Positions 22,697 to 32,224 of a stretch of DNA of 64,000 nt are shown here, piece after piece. Every line of letters starts with the position of its first letter. The stretch's first letter is position 1. Position numbers and translations under genes: made by a program. This DNA is from Bryoerythrophyllum caledonicum (Eukaryota > Streptophyta > Bryopsida > Pottiales > Pottiaceae). The stretch lies in NCBI GenBank assembly GCA_963971425.1, contig OZ020524.1, forward strand, positions 21,381,022-21,445,021. The letters are read 5' to 3'. The notes under the pieces were generated by a model. The model worked only from the letters and a program-made list of their open reading frames with translations, was not told the origin of the DNA and made no database searches.

Positions 22697-23045
22697 ATGA
22701 AGAAGATGAAGATGAAGAAGAAGAAGAAGAAGTGATGAAAGTGTTTGTTCATTTTCTTCACTAAACCTATGGCCTCAGACATAGGGTAGTGCAGTTGCAC
22801 TACTTCCCCCTTTAAGGATAAACACTTTTCCACAACGAGTACTTCCTGCACTAAGTGCCTTAGACACAACCGACATGTCATCCCTCCCAAGAGCTTTTTG
22901 GGTACCTATACAACAAGGTCTCAAGACCTCCCACCATAGTTGAAAGGACTATGGTAGTAGGCACCACGCCGGCCTGAAGACTTGAATTCACAATCACCTC
23001 ACCGGTCTGCCATGACTCAAACCACTACACTAAGGCCATGGTGTC
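22697..23045 (-). mobile_element. tRNA-derived SINE, copy 1
   Basis: Read on the minus strand it begins CCATGGCCTTAGTGTAGTGG (A-box-like TAGTGTAGTGG) and about 45 bases later has AATTCAAGTC, a slightly decayed pol III B box. It ends in (TTC)n, seen here as GAAGAAGATGAAGAAG on the plus strand. It aligns along its length with the copy at 55525-55877; its 3' part matches the 3' ends of the LINEs in this window. Flanking duplications are not clear. Confidence 0.8.
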
Positions 23046-23117
23046 TATCTTGTTTAACGTTAAAGAAGAGTTGATCAATGGCATTGTCTAGATCTTCTGT
23101 TGGTAAATTCTTTTTAA

Positions 23118-23552
23118 TCCCTAGATTTCTTTAACATTTTGACACCAAAAACACTTCAAAACTATTGAATCTAGTGTAATGAATAAGGAACAAAACAATT
23201 TTATTTATTTTACGTTTTAACTATAGGTTTGCAATTAAGACTTATTAAGTAACATATTCTCAAAATTTTATAAACTTTGAACACATGGATTGAGAGATTA
23301 TAGTGTTTGAGGTAGACAAAATGGTTCATTTTCTTCCCTATGTTGAGTGGATCAGCAGACCTTAACCTTACTTGATCTCAAATTTTTTCACTACACAAGA
23401 TCTAAATCCATTACCATCATGATAAGCATGATCATATTAGTTCCTTGAAGACCAATTTTTAGAGGTAGAAAAGGGGTGTAGCATATTCAAAACAATTGTG
23501 CAAGGAGCGGAAGTTCAAAAATTGTAAATTCACATATTGTTTTTTTGAGAAC
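23118..23552. mobile_element. Outer TTAA-family element of a nest, first segment
   Basis: Starts after TTAA (23114-23117) with TCCCTAGATTTCTTTAACA and follows the reference copy at 20318-21114. It is interrupted at 23552 by another family member and resumes at about 25142 and again near 26955, so this one element has been split by two later insertions. Confidence 0.6.
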
Positions 23553-23971
23553 TTAACCCCTAAAAGCCCAAGGCATTATCCCTCATAAAACACTCCAAAA
23601 CTGTCATCATCAATAAGTGGCAACAAAATCTAACATCAAAGTCTATTTTTAGACTTTTAACCATATAATCTCAAATAGACATGTATATGAACTTGCAATA
23701 CAAATTTGGTTGCAATCCACCACATGGATGTGAAGATTATAGCGTTTGAAGTGCAAAGAAAAGTATTTTTCCCCCTTGCCCAACAAGGTCAGCCTACTTT
23801 GACTAGGCGTATCTTCTAGTTTTTACATTGAAATGTAATAAAATCTTTTACCAATATGACTTATATGTTGTTAGCTATTTGTGTGAAAAATTTGCGGTCA
23901 ATTTGAGGGTTAATAGATGTAGAAATATATACTTTAGTGAAAGGGGGTACAAAATGATGACAATAAATGTA

Positions 23972-24313
23972 GAGGCACCCAATTCCGATCACTTAAGCCA
24001 GTTGGGGACTCAAATGACATTGTATGTCAAAAACATTTGTGTAGAAAGATGCAGAATTAGGAATGAATCTCAACAAATAAGTTTTCAAATTTAATCACAA
24101 AGATTTGGAATTGATATAGAATTTAGAAGCCCAAAAACCACTGGAGTCCATAATCAAACTCTAGAGTAGGTGAGATTTGGTGCCCTCCTTCACCCAATGC
24201 CAATAATGACTGGTGTATTCAGATTTTGAGTTATGGATTTTGGGTCACTTCATGCATATGCCATGCATACTCTACCGATCGGAATTGGGTGGCCGATCGG
24301 AATTGGGTGCCTC
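23972..24313. mobile_element. TA-flanked MITE with GAGGCACCCAATTCCGATC ends, copy 1
   Basis: Both ends show GAGGCACCCAATTCCGATC (right end inverted) and each is flanked by TA (23970-23971 and 24314-24315), the duplication made by Tc1/mariner-type transposases. 342 bases, non-coding. A second copy lies at 44173-45275. The related element at 150-906 lacks it at the matching place, giving an empty site. Confidence 0.75.
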
Positions 24314-24619
24314 TACCAAGTTACTACATAAGTAATATGAAATTGTTTGTTTCATACAAGTTGCATTTGAGAATTCCAATGGTGGAAACTTTCAATTTAT
24401 TTTTTCACTAATTTAAGAAAAAGAAACGACTCAAAATAGTAAAATCCATAATTTTCATGAATATATGGAATAAATAAATTATGGGAAAGGGTATTGCTTG
24501 AAATTGGGGACACTTCACAAAATAAAGGGCCACGTCATTCATCCACTCCACTTGAAGCTTCATGGATTAGACTTGAATACAAGAAGAGTCTTCAAAGCAT
24601 TCAATAGAAATGAAATAAA

Positions 24620-25120
24620 CAAATCTTCTTTATTTGACCTGTACGGGCTCGCGGTGCTATAGTGGCGGTCGGTAGAATTGTTTTAAATTAAAAAAACAAT
24701 CATTATAAAAAATTACAAAGAAAGAATTGGCCACCCACTGTCGACAATCCTCGTAGCTGGAGAGAAAAAAAATTAATTTTAAAAATATATTTATTTGAAT
24801 GACTCTTTTAATAATTTTCAAAGTTTTTTCCACTTGGACTCTGTGCATAGAAGTCTGGACTCCTTTCCTCGCCCTTTCTGTCCCAAAATTCTGCCCCATT
24901 TTTCTCCTAAAATTGCATTGGTTGACATGGCTGCCCCTATAGTCGAGAATCCCCATTTGACCTTTGAAGGCTAATAACTTTGGAACCAAAAGTCCAAAAT
25001 CATATTTGAAAAGTTCCCCATATAGATTTCATCAAGGACAATGCAATGTAAAATTTTCATAAGAATCGGAGTATTTTTTCCACTCAAAGGTACATGCCCA
25101 ATAACCAAAACGTACGTTCC
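24620..25120. other. Interior of the inserted TTAA element, nothing else seen
   Basis: A minus-strand open frame of about 110 codons (24657-24989) is present, but its composition is low in complexity and no family features are seen; treated as chance. Confidence 0.35.
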
Positions 25121-25395
25121 ACATACACTTGGGCTCTTAGGAGTTTCTATGTTTTATGATGATGTTTTAAAGGATCAATAAGAAGGTTTATACCACATGT
25201 TGTTGTGAAAGAAATAAAACTACAAGGTATGAAGATCTCTAGGTTTTATGTGGAAGAGATGAAGTTTTCTAGTACCTGGCTTAAAAATATGTGATTAAGT
25301 GTGAAAATGTTTGACTTAGGTTAATATGCCTTTTTTCAATAAAGACAAGAATATTTTTTGACACTAGGAAATAATACGGCTTGCTAGTATTCAAC

Positions 25396-26950
25396 CCTAA
25401 ATCTCCTTGATAATTTCACACCAAAAACACTTCAAGACTGTTAATTCTAGTGCAATGAGTAAGGAAGGAAACAAAAAATCTTATTTCTAGTTTTAACCAT
25501 AGGATCTCGTTTAAAAATTTTAAATAACATGTTTGCAAAATTTCATCAACTTTGACCGCACGGATTGAAAGATTATATTGTTTAACCTCTAAAGGACCAA
25601 TGTCCGCTCAGGGGACATTTTGAGTTTGGGTAAGGTACCACGTTCTCAATTCTAGGCATTATTTTCTGAGATTTTTTATTGAATGGACAACTTTTGATTA
25701 GCTTTGCGTAGACACAAATTTCGTAGAATTCCGACTTACGTTTCAAAAGTTACAATTTATTTTCACTTACATGTACAAATAGTGCAACAGTTTAGTGTGA
25801 CATATCACAAATACTGTCACCAAACTTTAATAACTTCTAAATTCAATAGAAATTCGAGTTTTTGTCCATTTAAAAGAAAGAAAATGCCTTCTTGGAAAGG
25901 AAATTGAGATCTTTGCATCTACCGTACGGATTTGTGAATTTCAAATATTTGAGAAGGATATGATATATGCAAAATATAAAGTGTATTGTTGATTCTCGGC
26001 ACATAGTTGCATTGCAGGATTTTTTAGGACATCTTCTACACCTCTTCTACTTCTAAAATTTGGTGCACATGTGCCTAACATGATCCTTTTCAAGTAAACA
26101 CAATAAAATCACGGCCTGTAGTGCAAAAAGTTGCCATAGAAGGTGGTCGAAGTTTGTTGAAGGTGTATAGTATGACCTGAAAAAGAGATTATGTCGCACT
26201 TCAAAGGCTAATATCTTTCAATCCGTGCGGTCAAACTTACCAAAAAGTTTACCACACACTCTCATACAAGTCTAGTACAAGATCCTACGGTTGAATTTTC
26301 AAAAAAATTATTTTGTATCATTTTGTGTTGAATGTGCTAAAAATGGCAGTTTTGGAGTGTTTTTGAGGAAAAATTGCCTTGGTCCTTTAGGGGTTAAAGT
26401 AGAAAAATTGGTTCATTAGAATCCCTATGTTGAGAGGATCAACAAACTTTGACTTCACTTGGTTTCAAAATTTTGCACTCCAGAAGGTCTAAATTTTACA
26501 TCATCATGTTGATCATGAAATGAAATCCTTCTACATCAATGTTTAGAGGTAGAGAAGGGATGTGGCATAATCAAAAAAACTGTGCAAGGAGTAGAGGTTC
26601 AAGAAGTGCCAATTCAAGTTTTAATCTTTTGGGAACATATCATGTCTTAGAATGATAATCCGAACGGTCAATTAGAAGGTTTACACCACATCTTGTAATA
26701 GAAAATAAAAAAAGTGAAAAATATGAAGATCTCAAAGTTTTTTGTGGAAATGAAGAAGTTTTTTGGGTTCCTTGCTTGACAATGTGTGAAAATCTTTGAC
26801 TTGGGATAAAATGCATTTTTTTCACTGAAGACAAGAAATATATTTTCGGCAATATGAAAGGAAATAATATTTCTAGCTAGTATTGAAAATCTCAAATTTA
26901 CTAGAGTGTTCTAGCAAATGTTTTTGGAGTTGCCCAATATGCCTCCACTT
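25396..26950. mobile_element. Second TTAA-family element in the nest, itself split
   Basis: Starts CCCTAAATCTCCTTGAT after TCAA and ends near 26950 with CACTTAGGG. The outer element reads GCTAGTATTC before it and AAAATCTCACATTTTAAAG after it, matching uninterrupted GCTAGTACTGAAAATCTAAC at about 20997. It is interrupted by the complete copy at 25586-26393. Confidence 0.55.
25586..26393. mobile_element. Innermost TTAA-family element with clean TTAA duplication
   Basis: 808 bases; begins CCTCTAAAGGACCAATGTCC after TTAA (25582-25585) and ends TTGGTCCTTTAGGGG before TTAA (26394-26397). Removing it together with one TTAA joins GATTATATTGTTTAA to AGTAGAAAAATTGG, which restores the order seen uninterrupted at about 20490-20520 (GATTATCATGTTTGAAGTCG). 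This is direct evidence for insertion with a 4-base TTAA duplication. Confidence 0.8.
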
Positions 26951-26971
26951 GACAATTTTTTCACTTAGGGT

Positions 26972-27113
26972 TTCAAAATCTCACATTTTAAAGAGTGTCC
27001 TAGCAAAATTTTTGGAGTTGCCTGGCTTGCCCCCACTCAAAAAGTTTTTCTTTAAGATGGCACGCCAGGCAACTCCAAAAATTCTACTAGGACAGTCTTC
27101 GAAATGTGAGATT
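26972..27113. repeat. Inverted repeat of TTAA-family fragments
   Basis: AAATCTCACATTTTAAAGAG..GGAGTTGCCTGGC is followed about 40 bases later by its reverse complement (GCCAGGCAACTCC..GAAATGTGAGATTT). The arms are about 50 bases each and correspond to one end of family members, placed head to head. Confidence 0.65.
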
Positions 27114-27215
27114 TAAAGTGAAGGTAGGCCAGGTAACTCCAGCCTGACCCGATGACCAGACCCTTCATTTCCCGTGTAGCCCCCACAAGCCGACCTCTCC
27201 CAACGTAACACCCAA

Positions 27216-27521
27216 TCAATTTTCTGCCCATACTATGCATATTCGTAGTCCATGATTTTGAACGGGAGGAAAAATGTGTGAGAGGGAACAGAAGGTTCTG
27301 AAAGTCCTGCTTTCTACGACGTTCCTTCTAGAATGGGTCATGGAAATGAACGAGGTCCAAAACTGAGCGGCTGGAACAATCATGTGAGCAATTGCTTCAT
27401 TCAAGTATGTCCATGGGAAGAAGCGAGCAGCTCCGGTAAAATGCACCAACATCGCTACCTCCTCATACTTGGATGGCTTATGGGACATTGTGGTACCTAA
27501 GGTAACTGCCCCGGTAAACAA
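27216..27521 (-). other. Unrecognised open frame between repeats
   Basis: About 97 codons from an ATG near 27488 to 27216 with balanced composition (KPSKYEEVAMLVHFTGAARF near the start, then FFPWTYLNEAIAHM). No domain or homologue is recognised and there are no splice signals that link it to a gene. It could be captured coding sequence carried by repeats or chance. Confidence 0.25.
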
Positions 27522-27665
27522 CCAAATCTCATAACCAACACTTGGGGTATATCCAACCTACTTCCATCCCATTACCACTCTACACCTACAAATGGAGGTT
27601 TGCTTTTAATCACGACTCCTTACTTGACGCTTATGGGGAGTGGGTACCCACTACTCTAAATTTTA
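27500..27665 (-). repeat. Fragment of the GGTAAGCCCCCC repeat family
   Basis: Contains TTGGGGTATATCCAACC, CTTCCATCCCATTACCAC and AATGGAGGTTTGCT, the reverse complement of the right half of the repeats at 40010-40361, 49362-49858 and 55299-56009. Confidence 0.65.
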
Positions 27666-27863
27666 TGTTCAACGTAGGCACACTGTAACGCTTTACTCTC
27701 AAGAGTATTTCTACCAACCATGTAGACAATAATCACCCTCATGAAGTGATATAAATAGTGGTACCCTCAACAAGAACCCTACATCAAAGGAAAAAAAGTT
27801 ATAACTCTTCAAAACATGTACAGAAAATCAAAAAGCTCATTTTGCAAAAGAAAAAAATGTCAT

Positions 27864-27935
27864 CGCCGCTGCCGGGGATCGAACCCGGGTCACCCGCGTG
27901 ACAGGCGGGAATACTTACCACTATACTACAACGAC
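27864..27935 (-). tRNA. trnD-GUC: tRNA-Asp (anticodon GTC)
   Basis: 72 bases on the minus strand: acceptor GTCGTTG pairs with CAGCGGC through two G-T wobbles, discriminator G; D arm TAGTATAGTGGTAAGTA; anticodon stem CCCGC/GCGGG with loop CTGTCAC, anticodon GTC; T arm CCGGGTTCGATCCCCGG. The body is typical of plant nuclear tRNA-Asp. The acceptor end differs from the usual CAACGGC by one base (CAGCGGC), still paired. Confidence 0.95.
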
Positions 27936-28340
27936 TACCCATGAGACTTTCAGGCCCGGGCCCTCGCGGAGAGAGGTCGGGAAATCTCAGGGCTCAGATG
28001 CCAACGCAGTGTCTGTAAATAGGTATATTGGAAGGAATCAGTCCTTCAAGAGGTTTGATTTCCCAAAATAAGCCTCGCTTACATCGACATGTAAGAGAAG
28101 ATCTGAAGGTGGTGCTCTGGGAAGTTAAATCCAGCATGATTGTTTATTATGAGTTAGTGAGGTTATTCCTCCATCCAGTAAAATACCAAACTCGCCGCTT
28201 CAGGGCCAAATATTTTACAACGTGCGTGTCGCCTCTACTTCTACCTGGACAGGCTCTTCAGACCTGATCCAGGCAGTGTTCCAGCTACTGCAGTAATTCG
28301 TCCAAGTGAAGTCGGCAAAAATGTCATGGAAGTCGAACTA

Positions 28341-30411
28341 TTACACAATGAAAACCGTGCTGCTCGCTGCGCCGCTGGGCGTTGCCATTCGGGGCGTCTC
28401 CGGCCCGGTCAGCCGGAACTTGCACACCGGGCAGGTGCCTTGCTGCCGCAGCCACTGGTCGATGCAAGCCGAGTGGAACTGCACCACAGCACTCACACGT
28501 TAGGCCTCTAAGTGAATCCCTATCTGTTCTTTCAGATATGAAAGAAGTTACTTGTGAATTCGGACCTCTCAAAGACCTCTCATGGTGCTTGAGACTAGCT
28601 TGTTCCAACCAGCCTGATGGAAAAATTTATGCGAGGATCCAGGTTAATATTGAGCCATGGCGCCCGTAACTTCCGACATGTATGCATAAGGATGAATTGA
28701 ACTGTACAGTACCTGGTGAAGACATGGAAGAGTTCGAACTATTTCCCCGTCCACCACTTGCTCTAGGCACACGCTGCATGTCAACTCCTCTTCCTCAACC
28801 AAATTCTGCTTCTCTTCCAGCTCGGCTACCTGCTGCTCGGCCGCCTGCACAATTCAGGAGAGATGGTAGATAAAACATTAGTGCCAGGTACGGAAAATGT
28901 TGCTTTCAGCCAAGCCGTCGGTGCGATGGAGAGCAATTTGGTAGTAGGCAGGAATCATTCGACGGAACTGAAAATTCAAACCCGCACCATCCACCGACCA
29001 TGCTGGGAGATTTGACCAAGTAATGGAAATGAGCACAAAGTGTGAAGGTCATACCAGGCTTGAGTCGGTAACATTCACTTCCACCTCCTCCGAAGGGGGC
29101 TCTACAGCCTTGCTGCAAAGGGCACACAGGAACTCCACGAGCATCAGGGCGGGAAATATGAAAACGCTCCTTAAAGGAACTCGTAAAATCTATCATGCAA
29201 CTGGTGACGCAAATTCGACTGAACGTACCTGGGTAGTGATTGTGTTGCAACCGGTGTTTGTGCCGATCCTTTGTACATCCGAACAGGTAGCCTGCCGATA
29301 TCTGTGTCACTCATAGCTGTGACGCCAGGGGGATTGTCCGCATCCAGTGCTCTCAAAGCATCGTAATCTGCGATTGACACACAACAATGATCAGATAACG
29401 TAGCGAGGACATTCTGGACACACAACAGTCTCGTGAACAAGTTTTCGGGTGTAATGCGACTCTTTTGTTAGAAAATATCAAGACGTAAGGGCCATGTGGG
29501 AGACTATATCTTGGGCCACAACCAGAAATGGGCGTCACCTAGGTCATCAAAATCCCTGTCAAGAAGGGCAAGCTGCAAACGCAAGCCGTTGAGCCGGGCT
29601 CTGGTAGCAAGAGTTAGAGAGGAAGGCATACGTAGACGGAGCTCTGCGTGGCTCAGCAGTCCACCTGCAGCCGCTCCTGCGCCTGCCTGCGCCTGGACTT
29701 GCAGTTGGTGACGGATTGCGTACATTCGTAGACTTGTAGCCATTAAAAATACACCCATTCCCACCCAAAGCTGCACAAACAGTTTCAGAGATTCAAGCTC
29801 ATGAATGCCCCTTCTAAACCATGTCTGACATTCATCCTAAAACGATGCTAACTATCGTTCCGAGATGTAAAACCAGGCAACTTTCCAACTGCAGTAAAAA
29901 GGGAGGAATGACGCACCAGCACACTTTGAGACATGTGAGAATTGAGAATCATAAAGAAAAACAGCACTGCACGGAACACGAAACACCTCAAGAATCAGTA
30001 AGAACAGCAAGATACACCAAACTAAGCTCTAATCTTAACATTCCAATACAGTCCTTAAAATAAAACAAACGAAGAGAATACTCCTCACATACCTGTAATC
30101 AGAAATGCCATGGGATTTGCATTAACAGCACGCCCATCGCCATGAAATCTACGTCCAACCTGTGAACAACACATCAGCAAAGTTAGGCACCATAACTTGA
30201 ATACGAGCACAAACTGAATGTCAAACCATCCTAAAATGGCATCAAAAAATATGTCGTCCAAGCTGCACGTCCATTATTTCACATAAACCAAAAAAAAATG
30301 AAAGAAGACGCAAATAATGATATCAAAACATACCACAGAACGCCGCTCAGGAATTAAACCTGAAAGTCCATTCTCCAAGTCCGCCCGGGTTCCTCTGAAT
30401 ACGAAACTCAT
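28341..30411 (-). CDS. SDIR1: SDIR1-like RING-H2 E3 ubiquitin ligase, 8 exons
   Basis: Membrane-bound RING-H2 ubiquitin ligase; in Arabidopsis SDIR1 promotes ABA and salt-stress signalling. Exons: 30411-30334, 30159-30093, 29966-29917, 29770-29539, 29367-29229, 29112-29055, 28844-28713, 28478-28341; phases agree, 297 residues (Arabidopsis protein is slightly shorter). The N-terminus MSFVFRGTRADLENGLSG and the blocks GVFLMATSLRMYA, LQLALLDRDFDDL and ALDADN are diagnostic. Two membrane spans lie at about 43-60 and 66-83. The RING-H2 has C231, C234, C249, H251, H254, C257, C268 and C271, all present, with LPCLHQFHSACIDQWL. Residues 189-208 are an acidic linker. The C-terminal tail after the RING differs from seed-plant SDIR1. 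AACAG|G about 18 bases before ATG suggests a leader intron. Confidence 0.93.
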
Positions 30412-31190
30412 TTCGAGACGCTAATTACCTGTTCCCTAGAATCTCCTTCTCCAATAACAGCTTCTTGTCAAGCTTACGCACAATTCAAGCTCTCTACCTG
30501 AGATATCAAAATCTGTACTTGTCCTGAATGCCACCACAACCAAGCAGATGTCGCACAACCACTAAAAAAAAGGTCTTCCACTCAAAAAACCAAGTTGATG
30601 ATCCGCCTCCACACACCTGCACATATCAAAAAACGTCAGAGATGAAATACAATTACTTGAACCTCAAAGCCTAAACACACCTTCCACACACCATTTTTAT
30701 CACAACTCACGACGCGCTCCCCAATCTCTATGCAAGTAATTACAGTCACATGCTCTAAAATATACTCTCCAGTCCCTAGAGTAACCCAAACTCACACAAA
30801 AAACCGCCGATGGAACAAATTTCACGCGTAGTCATGTGTAAACAAAAACTTAAACAGGAGCAGCAACCCTCTAAAGGGAAGCACCGCTTCGATACGAACA
30901 CTTAGTAGACAAAATTCTCACGGTAAATTCTCAACCCATGCCTTAGAACTAACCATTCAAACCCAAGAGGAAGTCATCGCAACTTACAGTAAGATCCCTC
31001 CAACGCTAACCCCCAAATTCCCCCAAAACCCTGGTTGCCACACCACCGCCACCAACAACGCACTCTCCTCCTCACAAAGTTGGAGACCCAAAACTCTTCT
31101 ACCAACCCCTCGTGACCGCAATTCACTCCCCTGTTCCTGACACGATTTCACAGGCCCCCAAAAACCCTTCCCTGCATATCCGCGCTTGAA
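30412..31190 (-). promoter_or_regulatory. Leader and promoter side of the SDIR1-like gene
   Basis: C-rich on the plus strand, with a candidate leader splice acceptor near 30430. I see no separate gene. Confidence 0.4.
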
Positions 31191-31714
31191 TAATCCACTA
31201 CTCTAGCTTCGTCCAAGAGCTAGTTGAAGTAGGTGTCGGGATGCGTGACATGCGTGGAACCCTAGACAGTTGTGATGTGAGAGGACGTTGTTGTGCCCTC
31301 TAGAACGATCTGAGGAGCCTGGAATGATCGATTGATCACGGGTCTGCAGCACTGCGAAGCGGCGAGGTGTTGTTGTTGCCGACCAGGTGAATTGCGAGCA
31401 GAGTGTGTGAGTTGTGCGCTTTCGTGGAAGCCGCGCGCGCGTCGCGACGGCCGCGACGGCCGCGAGCGAGCGTGCCATGACGCGTTCGCGCTGCGAAGAC
31501 TCTTCGGGCCATGACGATGACGACCCTTCGTCGTCTGCTTCCGTCTTTCGTTCGTCGCCCGTCACGGTCGTCGTCGTCGTCCTTCCTGAAAGTTATGGGT
31601 TCTTGGTACGGAGTACATGTACTCGTACTCCGAGTATGAGTACACGCATTTCATGTACTCGACGTATTTTTAGTACTCCCGAGTACATGCTTGGGTACAA
31701 ATGAACAAGTTTAA
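31191..31714. other. GC-rich spacer with GTACTC/GAGTAC cluster
   Basis: 31200-31590 is CpG-rich with short GTC repeats (31562-31583) and long overlapping open frames on both strands typical of GC-rich non-coding DNA. 31600-31697 carries about eight copies of GAGTAC or its complement GTACTC in short palindromes. Confidence 0.45.
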
Positions 31715-32183
31715 GAGCACCTCCACCAGGGACACGCCAGCCCTGTGGAGACCGCCCTGGGTTTTGGGCCTGAACCCTACCCCGCGGTCGGGCTGCAGGG
31801 CGCTTGGTGCAGCGCCAGCCGGGAGCAAGGTTATCCGGCCTGGAAACCTGTCCCTCATGATAAAAGCCCTGCTGTGGGTCCCGCTATGGAAAGTCCAAGG
31901 GGAAGTAAATAATGCAAAAACGCGTAAGTGAATGGACTGTTAGTGGCAGCCACTCCCATAGTCATTGCTGCTCCACCACGTGCTAGAACCAAATTGGTGG
32001 CCCAGCCCCGGTGAAATTTTCAGTCGCCCGCCATATTCTCTCTTTTTCCAGGCTTGCTCCCAACTCCCTCCATCCCACCTGACCGGTTTGGCGGCCCCGA
32101 CCAGCGCGGTGGGGGAGCATCTTCCCCCAGACCCACCAAACCTGACAGGTCTGCCGGGATGGGGGCTCGCGGTGGAGGTGCTC
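31715..32183. mobile_element. PIF/Harbinger-like MITE
   Basis: Termini GAGCACCTCCACC and GGTGGAGGTGCTC are perfect 13-base inverted repeats, flanked on both sides by TAA (31712-31714 and 32184-32186), the 3-base target duplication of PIF/Harbinger elements. 469 bases, no transposase. GC-rich interior with further internal symmetry (TTGGTGCAGCGCC, GACCAGCGCGG). Confidence 0.75.
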
Positions 32184-32224
32184 TAACACATTAACCATTA
32201 CACGTCAGTAGGGAACCGTATGTA

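Larger units (their letters stand above)
23557..25141. mobile_element. TTAA-family element inserted in the outer copy
   Basis: Left terminus CCCCTAAAAGCCCAAGGC after TTAA (23553-23556); right terminus CACTTGGGCTCTTAGGAG near 25141, the inverted match (about 15 of 18). Host sequence AGAAC before it continues as TATGTTTTATGATG after it, matching the uninterrupted GTGAACTTGATATGTTTTAG of the copy at 20318. It is itself interrupted by a 342-base TA-flanked element. It belongs to the same subfamily as the copy at 150-906. Confidence 0.55.

Noticed and set aside
22900..23045. Intact tRNA gene
   Set aside because: A and B boxes are present but no cloverleaf closes; it is the head of a SINE.
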